Shown one piece after another: positions 39,300 through 49,741 of a stretch of DNA of 64,000 nt (position 1 is its first letter; each line of letters opens with the position of its first letter). The DNA comes from Kalmanozyma brasiliensis GHG001 (Eukaryota; Basidiomycota; Ustilaginomycetes; Ustilaginales). The stretch is taken from positions 620,001 to 684,000 of the forward strand of contig NW_015961959.1 of the NCBI RefSeq assembly GCF_000497045.1, written 5' to 3'. The notes beneath the pieces were generated by a model. The model was not told the DNA's origin and made no database searches. It was given only the letters and a program-made list of their open reading frames with translations. The position numbers were made by a program, and so were the translations under genes.

Positions 39300-40490
39300 A
39301 TGGGTGTCGTCGAGAAGATCAAGGAGCTCGAAGATGAGGTCGCCAGGACGCAGAAGAACAAGGCCACAGAGTAAGTCCCGTCATACCATGCCGTAGCAAG
39401 TATCATCTTGTGCCATTTTGCTGACGATCGAATCCCACTGCTGCCTTTCGCACACAGATATCACTTGGGTCAGCTCAGAGCCAAGATCGCCAAGCTCCGT
39501 CATGAGCTCCTCGAGCCGCAAAAGAAGTCGGGCAAGCCAGGCGAGGGCTTCGATGTCATGAAATCCGGCGATGCCCGTGTCGCTCTCATCGGTTTCCCTT
39601 CGGTCGGAAAGTCGAGTTTCCTCTCCAAGGTCACAGACACCAAGTCGGAAGCAGCAGCATACGAATTCACTACGCTCACATGTCAGCCAGGTGTGCTCGA
39701 GTACGAAGGGGCCAAGATTCAGATCCTCGATTTGCCCGGTATCATCGAGGGAGCCTCCGAGGGCAAAGGTCGAGGTCGACAAGTCGTCGCTGTTGCCAAA
39801 ACGGCCGATATGATCATCATCATGCTCGATGCCACCAAGCCGGAGACCCATCGAGCGTTGCTGGAGAAGGAGCTGGAGGCAGTCGGTATCCGACTTAACA
39901 AGACCAAGCCAGACGTAGGTTTGCGTAAGAAGAACACCGGAGGCATCGTCATCACCAAGGCCATGGGCTTGACATTGACCAAGATCGACGAAAAGATGAT
40001 CCGCTCCATCTTGCAAGGCTACAAGATGCACAACGTTGATGTCATGCTCAGAGAGGATATTACCGTTGACGAGTTCATCGACGTCGTGCTCGGCAACCGC
40101 AACTACGTGCCATGTCTCTACGTCTACAACAAGATCGACTCGATCAGCATGGAGCAGATGGACAAACTGGCGAGGCAGCCCAACTCGGTCGTCATCTCGG
40201 TCGAGAAGGATCTCAACATTGACTTCCTGAAGGACATCATGTGGGACAAGCTCGGCATCAACCGCATCTACACCAAGAAGCGCGGAGAGAGGCCCGACCT
40301 TTCGGACCCCTTGTGCGTGCGCAAGGGTGCCACCATCGAGCACGTATGTCACCAAGTACACAGAGCCCTCGCAGAAAAGTTCAAGTACGCCCTTGTGTAC
40401 GGAAAGAGCAGCAAGTTCCCCACCTCGCAGAAGGTCGGACTCAATCACGTTGTCGCAGCCGACGACGTGGTCAGCATCTTTACCAAGTGA
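39300..40490 (+). CDS. RBG1: developmentally regulated GTP-binding protein Rbg1/DRG1, spliced
   Basis: Two exons: 39300-39370 and 39458-40490, with an 87-nt intron from GTAAGT to CACACAG. The product has 367 residues, the same length as human DRG1. Exon 1 encodes MGVVEKIKELEDEVARTQKN and the join gives KATEYHLGQLRAKIAKLRHE, the conserved family N-terminus. GTPase motifs are G1 GFPSVGKS (69-76), G3 DLPG (115-118) and G4 NKID. A TGS domain fills the C-terminus (GATIEHVCHQVHRALAEKFK through VVSIFTK). DRG1/Rbg1 binds translating ribosomes with Tma46/DFRP1 and eases stalls. Retention of the intron would stop translation at once (GAG TAA), so splicing is required. Confidence 0.97.
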
Positions 40491-41153
40491 GCCGCCGCCT
40501 GGCCCCCTCGTCTCTTTCGCTTGTTGTTATCATTGTATTCTAGTGTTCATTCATATATCCTCGCACGTATCGTCGTTCTCCATCACGGCTGTCGCTTTGT
40601 CTCCTGTTGGGCTTGCATGAGGGTCATCGCTAAGTGGAGGATGGTAACACTCAAACTGCGCAAGGAGGAAAGAGAGAAGGAAAAAAATAATTAACGCCAA
40701 AATGATGGTCCAAAAAAGACGCAGCCTGCCGAGCGCAGAAATGCAGTCTGCGCTCAGTCAAAAACCACAACCGAACCCGAGTTTTTGTTTGCTGCTCAGC
40801 TTCGTTCATCCGCAACTTCTCCTTTGTCCACGACCACCACCATCTCCCTTGCTACTTCTTTTACCTCGGCTTATACGCCTTCAAGAACACGATCACATCG
40901 CTTGTTCTTGCGAGCTACACACGTCAGACCGGGTCGGCAGCTAGATCCAGCCCTTTGTCATTGCAGATCCGAGCATCTGCAACTGCATCCGCGTCCCATC
41001 CTACTCAGCGCCGGGCCATCCAGCACGATCGCCTCAGCTTCTTCGTTTCATTGTGTCGGCAGTACAGTGATACTCGGCTCAGCCGCTTTTCGGCCCTTCG
41101 TCTAGCAATCGAGATCGTCACCGACCTTCTGCACACCTAATTCACCTCACATC
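40491..41153. other. intergenic RBG1 to MEX67
   Basis: About 660 nt in tandem orientation with an A-rich patch near 40680-40710 and a pyrimidine-rich MEX67 leader. No specific feature recognised. Confidence 0.5.
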
Positions 41154-43151
41154 ATGCCTCACAGAGGGGCAGGACGTGGTGGCCACACCATCGCTGGAGC
41201 AGCACTCCGTGGCGCTGGCCTGGTCATGGACGGAGACGTCGGAATGCGAGATGCTGCCGGCCCGAGTCGAAGCAGAGCAGGAGGAGCTGGCGGCAGAAAA
41301 GGTTCGCGCAACGGTGGTGCAGACCCAGCGAATACCAACGGTTCTGGAGGCTCTCTAGCACGCCGCCTTGCACGACAGCAGCGTGCCGATCCGCTCGGTA
41401 ATCGTCCGCCTGCAAAAGGCAGGAAAGCGGCCGTCAATGTCAATGATGGCCTTCGAGCCGGCAACACCGCCTCCGTCCTCAAAAGCATCTCTTCATCAAG
41501 ATCTCAGGGCGGCGGGCGCATTCCGGGCGGAGGCGTCACAGTCTTCTCAGGCACAGACATGCCCAAGACTCAGAATGTCATTTCCCTCGTCAAACGCTTC
41601 CTCCATTCGCGGTGGAACCCGCAAGCAAAGTTCCTCAACCTCGAGAACATGCGCGCGGACCCCATCCTCGAAGCGGAAGGCATCAAGCCACCAGGCGTTG
41701 GTGGCTCGCCAAGGGAGCTCGGCAATGTCATCTGGAAGATCTGCTCAGAAACGTATCCGGACGTCATCACGATATCGCTGGCAAACAACGGCTTTCGCAG
41801 CTTGGGACCTGTTAGCTCATTGCCAGCCTTCTTTCCCAATCTGCAAAACCTCTCTCTCGAAGGGAACGAGCTCAAGTGGACCAAAGATCTTGACGTCTTC
41901 GCGTCCAGGAGGAGCAAGCTGACCAACCTCAAGGAGCTGTTGCTGACGGGCAACCCCGTTCACGCGAGTGCAATCGCTGCAGGTAACGAGGAGGGATATC
42001 GTCGCGAAGTGCTGTCCAAGTTCAGCACACTGACCCTGCTCGATCAGAAGCCCGTCACGCCAACCGAATCGGGCTTTGCTAATTTGCCATCTTCCGTCAA
42101 GTCGAAGAAGGTCGATGCGGACGCAGCGCAGGTGCCTCTTCGCAACTTCCCGGTCCCCAACAAACCGGGCTTTATCGACGCGGAGGCCGGCGCCATCATG
42201 CCCAACTTTCTTTCCAAATACTTCACACTCTACGACACGGACAGGAACCAGCTCAGCGAAGCGTACGCTCCCTTGGCTCAGTTCTCTCTCTGCCTCAACG
42301 TCATTCCACCGCCGAGGGCACGTGCGGCCGGCTTCCTGCACACCATGCCCAATCAAAAGGACCTCTCGTTCAATCGCTATCAGGACATCGGCAACCGCAA
42401 TCTGATGCGTGTCCACGCACCCAAGATGCGCAACCAGTCGCTTCATCACGGCGTCGGCTCCATCCTGGCCGCTCTCCGAAAGCTTCCCAAGACTTCGCAT
42501 CCTCTCAACGATGCGTCCAAGTTCGTCGTTGATTCCTGGGTGCTGCCGAACAATGTCATCGGCGCCAGGCTCAAGAACGAGGAGCGTCCCGAGGCGCTGC
42601 TCTTCATCAACGTGCACGGCGAGTTTGCTGAAGCACCGACGCAAGGCATCCGCTCGTTCGATCGCACCTTTGCAGTAGCACCCACGCCGCCCGACAGTCC
42701 AGCAGCAGCTGCTGGATGGCCCTGCGTCATCTTGTCGGACCAGCTGGTCGTCCGCCATTACTCCAGTCCTTCTGCTTGGGCTGCCGACAGCTTGCCAACC
42801 GGCGAAGTGACGGCTGAACAGACGCAGGCTTTGCAAGCAGCGCAACAAGGCGGACAGGCAGCAGTCGTGCCGCCTCAGGCAGCTCCTCAAACAGCCCCTC
42901 CGACCGGGCCCGCAGCCACGAATGGCGCCGCTCTGCCGCCTCATCTCCAGAACCAGGCTCCGGCAGCAGGCATCAATGAACAGCAGCACACCATGTCTCT
43001 GCAACTTGCCACGCAGACCGGACTCATCTATCCATTTGCAGTGCAGTGCCTGCAAGAGAACGGCTGGGACTACAACCTCGCCTTCACCAACTTCCAAAAT
43101 CTCAAAGCGAGCAACGCGATCCCTCCGCAGGCATTCGCTCAAGCTGTATAA
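41154..43151 (+). CDS. MEX67: mRNA export receptor Mex67/NXF1
   Basis: A 665-residue mRNA export receptor that works with Mtr2 at nuclear pores. The N-terminus is Gly/Arg-rich and basic (RNA-binding type). A leucine-rich-repeat domain at about 130-300 includes TISLANNGFRSLGPVSSLPA, FPNLQNLSLEGNEL and LTNLKELLLTGNPVHA. An NTF2-like domain at about 335-540 begins at AGAIMPNFLSKYFTLYDTDR. After an Ala/Gln/Pro linker, the C-terminal UBA (TAP-C) domain contains LATQTGLIYPFAVQCLQENG and WDYNLAFTNFQNLKA, which bind FG nucleoporins. Domain order matches NXF1/Mex67. The ATG at 41154 is the first in frame and intronless. Confidence 0.95.
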   Translation: MPHRGAGRGGHTIAGAALRGAGLVMDGDVGMRDAAGPSRSRAGGAGGRKGSRNGGADPANTNGSGGSLARRLARQQRADPLGNRPPAKGRKAAVNVNDGLRAGNTASVLKSISSSRSQGGGRIPGGGVTVFSGTDMPKTQNVISLVKRFLHSRWNPQAKFLNLENMRADPILEAEGIKPPGVGGSPRELGNVIWKICSETYPDVITISLANNGFRSLGPVSSLPAFFPNLQNLSLEGNELKWTKDLDVFASRRSKLTNLKELLLTGNPVHASAIAAGNEEGYRREVLSKFSTLTLLDQKPVTPTESGFANLPSSVKSKKVDADAAQVPLRNFPVPNKPGFIDAEAGAIMPNFLSKYFTLYDTDRNQLSEAYAPLAQFSLCLNVIPPPRARAAGFLHTMPNQKDLSFNRYQDIGNRNLMRVHAPKMRNQSLHHGVGSILAALRKLPKTSHPLNDASKFVVDSWVLPNNVIGARLKNEERPEALLFINVHGEFAEAPTQGIRSFDRTFAVAPTPPDSPAAAAGWPCVILSDQLVVRHYSSPSAWAADSLPTGEVTAEQTQALQAAQQGGQAAVVPPQAAPQTAPPTGPAATNGAALPPHLQNQAPAAGINEQQHTMSLQLATQTGLIYPFAVQCLQENGWDYNLAFTNFQNLKASNAIPPQAFAQAV

Positions 43152-43602
43152 ACAGCAACACCTTCCCCTTTCCTCCCCTAATCTTGAACTCTGTTCCTCA
43201 CACCATGTCTAGACTACCACACCGTAGTACAGCGGCAAAAAAGCGCTTGTCTGCGTTTTACTGCAATTTAATAGCTGCGGGCGCACGTCTGGCAAAAGAA
43301 GAAGCTCTTCGCATCTACTCTCCAACTTCCGATTGTGGTCTGTGCTGTACTGTGTCTTGGAATGCTGGTGGGCTGGTACGGGATGGTGTAACACAACCCG
43401 TTGTGTACGAAGAACGCCGATCGTCGACCGAGATGAAGTCGACCATGGCGCCTTTTGAAGTGGTGGCGAGTGATGACGAAGAAAGCATATGAAGTGGGTG
43501 ATTTGGTGAAGCAGGCAAGCTGGCACGAAGAGTCGTTTCGAGAGCTTTGCAATCGTCTTTGTCGTCATCACCATCATCCTTCTGCGTGCCTTCTTTACCA
43601 AG
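43152..43602. other. intergenic MEX67 to signal-peptide gene
   Basis: 451 nt in tandem orientation. Nothing specific recognised. Confidence 0.45.
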
Positions 43603-44442
43603 ATGACTACGTTTGCTCGATTGGTCGCTTGGCTCTTGCTCGCCACGTTCTTCTCGTTCGTCGTGGTTAGCGCCGAAGATGGTCAGCTTCGCCAGCAGAA
43701 GCGGCCGCATCACCGACAGACTCCAGTCGGATCTTCACCTCAAGCCCATCCTCCTTCGCCCAAAGCGCCCTTGCAGAAGCCCTCGCGCCTGCACCGCGTC
43801 CGCAAGCCCCCTACCGCACCTTTCAGCGGCGTCAACACCGTCGCAAAGCGGGGCATCCCCGGTCGACCCGGCGACATCGAATGGATGGGCTTCTACGGCT
43901 CCCTCCTCGCCGTCCCCACCATGCTCTCCATCCTTGGCATCCAGACCAACTACAATCTTGAGAAAAGCTATTTCAACTCGCAGCTCAATGCGCAGTACTA
44001 CAAGCAGTCGAGGGAGTTGTTGCGGGCTCATGCGCTGAAGTTGACGAGAGATCAGGAGATGAAGTTTGCCAAAGCGGGGTACAGGTGGCCCGGGATGATC
44101 TGGGATGCGGATGGGAACATGAGGGTGCCTGGTTCTGAAGGGAGCGCGGTTGGCGTGCCAACGCAGGAGATGGCATCGAACCAAGATCGGGGCTCGAGTC
44201 AGGTGGCGAACGGCGCTAGTGACGCAAGGGCTGAAGGCAGCGCACAAGGCGTTGGTCAAGGTGGACCCGGCACAGTGCTTGGACCAGGTGAAGGAGGCTC
44301 AGGGTATGGAGCCGGTGCTGGCAGACAGGAAGCGGAGAAGCCCATCGAGGCTGCAGGCGCTCAAGGAGCGGGAGGTCCAGGAGCCGACGCAGCGGCAATC
44401 GGACGAGCAGGAGGCAATGCTCAAGATGCACCGTCTTCTTAG
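43603..44442 (+). CDS. hypothetical protein with signal peptide / membrane segment
   Basis: A 279-residue protein I do not recognise. Residues 1-24 (MTTFARLVAWLLLATFFSFV, ending VVSA) are a clear signal sequence with a likely cleavage after SA. A basic Pro/His/Gln-rich stretch follows, with a dibasic VAKRG near residue 82. A conserved-looking middle part follows: GDIEWMGFYGSLLAVPTMLS (weakly hydrophobic, possible membrane contact) and YFNSQLNAQYYKQSRELLRA. Next are HALKLTRDQEMKFAKAGYRW and PGMIWDADGNMRVPG. The last 110 residues are Gly/Ala/Gln-rich and disordered. It enters the secretory pathway or is a small ER/membrane protein. It is convergent with another secretory gene (44684-45211). Confidence 0.65.
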   Translation: MTTFARLVAWLLLATFFSFVVVSAEDGQLRQQKRPHHRQTPVGSSPQAHPPSPKAPLQKPSRLHRVRKPPTAPFSGVNTVAKRGIPGRPGDIEWMGFYGSLLAVPTMLSILGIQTNYNLEKSYFNSQLNAQYYKQSRELLRAHALKLTRDQEMKFAKAGYRWPGMIWDADGNMRVPGSEGSAVGVPTQEMASNQDRGSSQVANGASDARAEGSAQGVGQGGPGTVLGPGEGGSGYGAGAGRQEAEKPIEAAGAQGAGGPGADAAAIGRAGGNAQDAPSS

Positions 44443-44683
44443 CTAAACCGCTCAAGATGGTGCTGGCACCGCTTAAGTCATGTCAAGATGTTCACCTTTT
44501 TGTCGGTCGTTTCAACATGTCTCTTCCGTTTCGCAGTACACATCACACATCATCATGAGTGGCCGTATGGAGATGCACAAGGGGCGTGAACTCTGTATCA
44601 AAAGAGCGTGAGAATGTACGAGGCGAGGTACGAAGAGCGAAAGGAACAACGAGTAGAGAAAGCAAGCACTCCAAGCCCCCTCC

Positions 44684-45211
44684 TCAAGGCAAGATCGGCG
44701 GCTTGGAACGAACAGGTCCAGGCTCGCCATCATAGTAAGCGACGTCGACCGAGTCCTTCTCGTCCTCGACCTGCTCCAGCACCCTCTCCCATTCCAATCT
44801 CACCCCGTTGACGTTGAAGATCACCTCGTTGTCATCCGTCACCGTAAGATTGAGATTGATCTTGGTGTTGTGGAAGTGGACGCCGACGATGCTGCTGAGA
44901 GCGTGTTGGGTCCAAGTGAAGCCCCCACCGACGCCGTTGTTGGGATCACCACCGTCGAAGCCAGCGTGCAGCTGGCCGTTTTTCCAGTCAAGACCGCAGC
45001 CCATGCCGATTTGATCTTTCGACATGGATGGGAAGTGGCCCTGGACAGAGGAGCCTAGCGCACCTTGAGTTTGACCGATGTGCTTGGCCTTGGTCTGCGT
45101 CCACGTCACGTTGTAGAGGCTGACCGTGAGAAAGTCGGGGATCACCGCGGCCTTGGCTTGACAGAATGCCACGGCGAGCGTGAAAGCGAAGAGGACGGCG
45201 GGAAGCTTCAT
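44684..45211 (-). CDS. small secreted protein, unknown function
   Basis: A 175-residue protein. The first 20 or so residues (MKLPAVLFAFTLAVAFCQAK) are a strong signal peptide. The mature chain has two N-glycosylation sequons (NVT, NLT) and only one cysteine (GMGCGLDW). It has a compact beta-type pattern: GMGCGLDWKNGQLHAGFDGG, GGGFTWTQHALSSIVGVHFH and KINLNLTVTDDNEVIFNVNG. There is no membrane anchor. I recognise no family. In a smut fungus such a protein is a candidate apoplastic protein, but nothing in the sequence proves a role in host interaction. The open frame extends upstream only to a GTG at 45289; the ATG at 45211 gives the signal peptide at the N-terminus. Confidence 0.75.
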   Translation of the reverse strand: MKLPAVLFAFTLAVAFCQAKAAVIPDFLTVSLYNVTWTQTKAKHIGQTQGALGSSVQGHFPSMSKDQIGMGCGLDWKNGQLHAGFDGGDPNNGVGGGFTWTQHALSSIVGVHFHNTKINLNLTVTDDNEVIFNVNGVRLEWERVLEQVEDEKDSVDVAYYDGEPGPVRSKPPILP

Positions 45212-46210
45212 CGTGAACGTCTGTGTGAGAACTGAGAAGTCGGTTGAGGGTGGAATCTGAGAGCCAGGAGCAGTCTGTTTGGGAGCCACTAGTTATGTAG
45301 CCAGCAAACTGGACTCGAGAGGGCTCATGTGGCGGCTCGGGTCAACGCGTACCAGGCCGGACAACGGAACTTCGTGAGGGAATGAAGCGCGACTCGTATG
45401 TGGATCTCTTGGCGGGATCAGGGGGCCTAAAGAGACGTGTGTATATGTATGAAGATTAGCAAGCAAGCGGGGATCGCACCTCGATTTCGCCACCGCTGCC
45501 CTATGCCCCACCTCACTTTGCACCGAAGCAACGACGCAAGTCGACAACGAGATGATGGCGACCCGCCCCGTCCCATATCCTCCCACGACTCCACAAACAT
45601 GATCACCTTCATCTAACAGATTCAGCGCTCGCTCGCGCCACTCAGGAAACCTCATATCAGTCATGATGACAGGATCGCAAATGGGGTCATCCGGCCCGAG
45701 AGTGAAGACCAGAGGGATGAGAAGGTGACGTGGGAATTTCTGGCATCCGTGTGGGACCGACGCAGAGACGGAGAGCAGGGCCACTTCGTCCCCTCTGAAC
45801 GCGACGTATGACGCGCGTGACGGCTAAGCGAGAAGGAGAGACCAACAGCGGCTCAGTCGAAAAGTAACAGACAGGTGGAGGAAAAAATCAGGGCAGCACA
45901 GCGCAGCATTTGCATTCCGAGCATCTTTTCTCAGAGCAAAGACACGCTCTTGCATGCATGTGCTCAAACTCAGCCCTGTCCTCCGCCCACTGCAGCGCCA
46001 ACCATCTTCTCAGTGTCTCATGACGAGCTCGCAAAGCGGAATCGGTCGCCAGCACAGCTTCTCGCAGGTCTCTGCTCCGACTCGGCATCATTCTCCAGCA
46101 CCCAAGTCAGATGCAACCCTCGAGGATCCGGCTCGAGTCAAAACGCTCGCCGATCTTGTCCACAAAGCTCTGACATTATCGCATACCTCGCTACCAGCAG
46201 AGCTGCCATC
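45212..46210. promoter_or_regulatory. divergent region, secreted protein gene / SRS2
   Basis: About 1 kb. It contains ACGCGT at 45345-45350 (134 nt from the secreted-protein ATG) and ACGCGA at 45799-45804 on the SRS2 side. The SRS2 frame is open upstream to a GTG at 45875, without an ATG. A 163-residue frame on the minus strand (45293-45784) starts at GTG and shows no family. Confidence 0.45.
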
Positions 46211-49200
46211 ATGGCTCCTAGCGCCTCCAAGACCAACACAGCCTCTGAAGGCTCCACCTCGCAAGCTCGCAGCAGCAAAGGTACAGGAGCTGCTGGCGAG
46301 TCTAGTGCCAAGGGCGCTCAAACCAGGCCGGCATACCTTCAAGAGCTCTCCGAATCCCAATACGCTGCTGCGACTCACCCGCCAACATCATGTCTTCAGA
46401 TCTTGGCCGGTCCAGGCTCGGGCAAGACACGCGTGCTCACCTCTCGTGTCGCTTGGCTGATCCTCGAAGACGCCAACAAGCTCAAGCCAGAGGACGTTCT
46501 GGTCGTCACCTTCACCAACAAAGCAGCCAACGAGATGAAGATGCGCCTCATCAAGCTCATAGGCAAGGAACGAGTCGACAATCTTGTCATCGGAACCTTC
46601 CATTCGGTCTGCGCTAGGTACCTGCGCAAGTACGGCAAGCTGATCGAGCTGCCGAACAACTTTACCATCATCGACTCCGACGACGCCAAGCGCATGTACA
46701 AGTCGATCCTCAAGGAGCTCAAGCCGGACCTCGAGAAGGAAGGCATGGGTACTCTCAAGCCGGAAGTATGCATGTCCGAGATCTCGAAGGCGAAAGCAAA
46801 GGAGATCGATCCTGTGAGGTATCGGGAGCTGGCACAGCAGGAAGCAGCCAAGGGCAAGCCTTCTCGAGCGCCAATAGGTCGTCAAGTTGCCGGATCAGCT
46901 GCTTTCAAGACGGTCATAGCCAACATTTACATGATGTACCAGCAGCAGCTTGTCGATGCGAATGCTTTGGACTTTGACGACCTCCTCGTCTACGGAGTCC
47001 AGCTCTTCCGCCACCAGAACCAGGTGGTGCGCAACATTCGGCACGTGCTCGTGGACGAGTTCCAGGATACCAACATCACCCAGTACGAGCTGATGCGACT
47101 CGTAGCAAAGGCGTCGCAAGCGGTCAGCATCGTCGGCGACCCGGATCAAAGTATCTATGGCTGGCGAAGCGCCGAGATCGGCAATCTCGACAAGATGACC
47201 AAGGAATTCAAGGGCACGCAACAGGCACGACTGGAAGAGAATTATCGAAGCACAGGATCCATCTTGGAACTCGCGCTCAAGGTCGTTCAGCAAGACACAT
47301 CGCGTGTTGACAAGGATCTCTACACCTCGCATCCTCGCGGGCTGCCTGTCGTGCTCAAGTGTCAAGGCTCGGCTCAGCTGGAAGGTGCCTACATAGCATC
47401 CGAAGTCAAGCGTCTGGTCGCTCATTCCGGAGGTATGCTCGACTACAACGACTTTGTGATCCTGCTTCGATTCAACTACCTCTCGCGTGCCATCGAAGCC
47501 GAGCTGCAATCCAGAGGCATCGACTCCCGAATGATGGGTGGACACAAGTTCTTTGACCGTATGGAAGTCAAGGATCTGCTTGCCTACTTGGCTCTGGCCG
47601 ACAATCCGGGCTTCACGCCGGCCTTCATCCGTGTCGTCAATGTCCCCAAGAGGGGCATTGGCGAGAAGAGCGTCACCGACCTGCTCAACATGGCCAAAGC
47701 GGAAGGCTGCAAACCGATGGAGCTTGCCGAGCGCGTGGTCAAAGGCGGCAAGAATCCCGGCGTCAAGCCAGGCATGAAGAAGGGCCTCAAGGAGCTGGTC
47801 GAGGCTGTGACTGCCGTGCGAGAAGCGGCGAGCTCGGGCACGCCGGTTGCTGAGCTGATCCAGCTGCTCATCGAAAAGATCAACTACGAGAACTACCTCA
47901 AGGCGCAACCCGACTACGACGCACGATGGGGCAACGTGCAGGAACTCATCTCTTTCTCCATCATCGTTGCTGCGAACACGACGAATTCTGACACTGGTGC
48001 GCCGTCGGTGCCCATCGAAGAGATTCTCTCTCATACGCTTTCGAATCAGGAAGGCGCCGACAAGGGTCGAGCACAGGAGAGTGATGATGAGGACGAGTTC
48101 GAGGATGTCAAGGTCGAGGCGGAAGTAAGCAATCCCAAGACTGAGAAGTCGCAACAAGCCTCACAACAAAACGCCACGAGGGAGAAGGATTCAAGCAAGG
48201 CTGCCGGATCATCACCATCGAAGAAGAGGGAAGTGATCGACCTCTGCGATTCAGGCGAAGAGGATCAGCCATCGACAACCAAAGCCAAGGCCAAGCCTGG
48301 TCCGCAGAAGAAGCGCCGAACCACAAAGAAGGAGTCGTCAGCCGACGCCGAAGACAATGAGGCCGATGACGATGTCAAGCCCGAATCGTCCCTTCTCAAA
48401 CAGCTTGACGAAATCGAGGAGAAAGTCAATCAGGATCAGGCGAGCGACGATGGCGACGACGACGCAGAGGAGACCAAGACACCGCTCCGGGTCTTCCTGG
48501 AAGCATCGATCCTGGCCACCGACATGGACGCCGAAGCGGACAAGACAGACGAAAAGAAGAAGCCGAAAGTGACCATCTCGACCTGCCACGCAGCAAAAGG
48601 TCTCGAATGGCCGGTCGTCTTCATTCCCGCCATCGAAGAAGGCTGCTTCCCATCCTTCCGGTGCGAGAAGCCCGAAGAGATTGCGGAAGAGCGTCGTCTG
48701 CTCTACGTCGCCATGACGCGAGCCGAGACGATGCTCTACCTCACCCACGCCACAGCCCGAATGCAGGGCGGCGAAACGCAGGACAAGATCCTCAGCAATT
48801 TCGTTTCCTCTGTTGCGCCAAAAAAGGATGGCGGTTCCTCCGAGGCGAAGAACGCGATCCAATTCTGCACCACTCGACCCAAACTTGACATCGACGCCGT
48901 GACGACCATCGCCAAGGTGACGGGCAAGCCGATGCCTTCCGAGGCGCAGATCAAAGCATCCATCGCGACATGGGAGAAATCGTCGGGCAAAGAAGTGCAG
49001 AATGTCGACCAGATGAACAGCGGTCGGATCAGCGGTTTCGGCGCGTACTCGAGCTACGGCGGTGCAGGTGGGTACACGACCTCTGGCGTCCACAGCGGCG
49101 CTACGGGCGGCTGGAACTCGCACATGGGCTTCGGTCTGTATAGCGACGACAACTTACGCTCTTCTTCCCCTGCTGGTCGGCACCAAGTACAGGACAGTGA

Positions 49201-49741
49201 TGCGATGAGACGGTCGCTGGGGTTCACGCCGCCGACGCTGGGCAGCTTTTCTTCGGCGACGGACGACGATGCGACGCCTACTGCGTATGGCGGGTTTCAG
49301 CGGGCGTCTTCGCTTGGTGGGGGAGCTGGTGGGTTGGGTGCGTACTCCAATCGTAGTCTCGGAATGGGAGGGGCGGGAGGGAGACAGAAGCAGCCGCTGG
49401 TACCGCCTTCTCGGCAGCCCGTGGCGACACCGCCTGCTCCACCGTCTTTTACGGATGCGGTCCGCCTCAGAGCCCGCCCGGAAGACTCGGTTGCATTGGC
49501 TAGAGCAGACGGCACGGCACCGCGTCCACGTGCGGACCTCAATAGTTTCCAGCAGGCTCACACGCAAGGGATCAGCAGCATGCTCAACATGCTTCCGCCG
49601 TCGTCGTCCGGAGGAGGAGGTTCGAGGAGCTCGCCCATCGTCGTTGGCGGCGACTCGCCGAGTGATTCTGGGACTGGAGGTGTGAGAAACGGTGGTCAAG
49701 GGACAGGCAAAAGGAGACTGGGGATGATGAGACGGTTTTGA
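46211..49741 (+). CDS. SRS2: Srs2-type UvrD/PcrA superfamily 1A DNA helicase
   Basis: A 1176-residue 3'-5' helicase. The ATG at 46211 starts MAPSASKTNTASEGS. The Q-motif region is ELSESQYAAATH, and Walker A AGPGSGKT is at 66-73. Motif II DEFQDT is at 282-287 and motif III GDPDQSIYGWRSAE follows. Motif V CHAAKGLEWPVVFIPA is at about 792 and motif VI RRLLYVAMTRAETMLYL follows it. UvrD-type motifs in a nuclear fungal protein of this size indicate Srs2, which strips Rad51 and limits recombination at forks. Between about 610 and 765 the core is split by an acidic/Lys-rich disordered insertion holding EVIDLCDSGEED (674-685), a SUMO-interaction-like motif. The C-terminal 200 residues are Gly/Ser-rich and end KRRLGMMRRF. 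The frame is open upstream to a GTG, but that part is not conserved. Confidence 0.92.
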   Translation: MAPSASKTNTASEGSTSQARSSKGTGAAGESSAKGAQTRPAYLQELSESQYAAATHPPTSCLQILAGPGSGKTRVLTSRVAWLILEDANKLKPEDVLVVTFTNKAANEMKMRLIKLIGKERVDNLVIGTFHSVCARYLRKYGKLIELPNNFTIIDSDDAKRMYKSILKELKPDLEKEGMGTLKPEVCMSEISKAKAKEIDPVRYRELAQQEAAKGKPSRAPIGRQVAGSAAFKTVIANIYMMYQQQLVDANALDFDDLLVYGVQLFRHQNQVVRNIRHVLVDEFQDTNITQYELMRLVAKASQAVSIVGDPDQSIYGWRSAEIGNLDKMTKEFKGTQQARLEENYRSTGSILELALKVVQQDTSRVDKDLYTSHPRGLPVVLKCQGSAQLEGAYIASEVKRLVAHSGGMLDYNDFVILLRFNYLSRAIEAELQSRGIDSRMMGGHKFFDRMEVKDLLAYLALADNPGFTPAFIRVVNVPKRGIGEKSVTDLLNMAKAEGCKPMELAERVVKGGKNPGVKPGMKKGLKELVEAVTAVREAASSGTPVAELIQLLIEKINYENYLKAQPDYDARWGNVQELISFSIIVAANTTNSDTGAPSVPIEEILSHTLSNQEGADKGRAQESDDEDEFEDVKVEAEVSNPKTEKSQQASQQNATREKDSSKAAGSSPSKKREVIDLCDSGEEDQPSTTKAKAKPGPQKKRRTTKKESSADAEDNEADDDVKPESSLLKQLDEIEEKVNQDQASDDGDDDAEETKTPLRVFLEASILATDMDAEADKTDEKKKPKVTISTCHAAKGLEWPVVFIPAIEEGCFPSFRCEKPEEIAEERRLLYVAMTRAETMLYLTHATARMQGGETQDKILSNFVSSVAPKKDGGSSEAKNAIQFCTTRPKLDIDAVTTIAKVTGKPMPSEAQIKASIATWEKSSGKEVQNVDQMNSGRISGFGAYSSYGGAGGYTTSGVHSGATGGWNSHMGFGLYSDDNLRSSSPAGRHQVQDSDAMRRSLGFTPPTLGSFSSATDDDATPTAYGGFQRASSLGGGAGGLGAYSNRSLGMGGAGGRQKQPLVPPSRQPVATPPAPPSFTDAVRLRARPEDSVALARADGTAPRPRADLNSFQQAHTQGISSMLNMLPPSSSGGGGSRSSPIVVGGDSPSDSGTGGVRNGGQGTGKRRLGMMRRF

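Noticed and set aside
39381..40448. 355-codon minus-strand frame opposite RBG1
   Set aside because: Antisense to conserved DRG1 coding sequence; no family features.
45293..45784. 163-codon minus-strand frame upstream of the secreted-protein gene
   Set aside because: It starts at GTG, has no recognisable motif and lies in a divergent promoter region.
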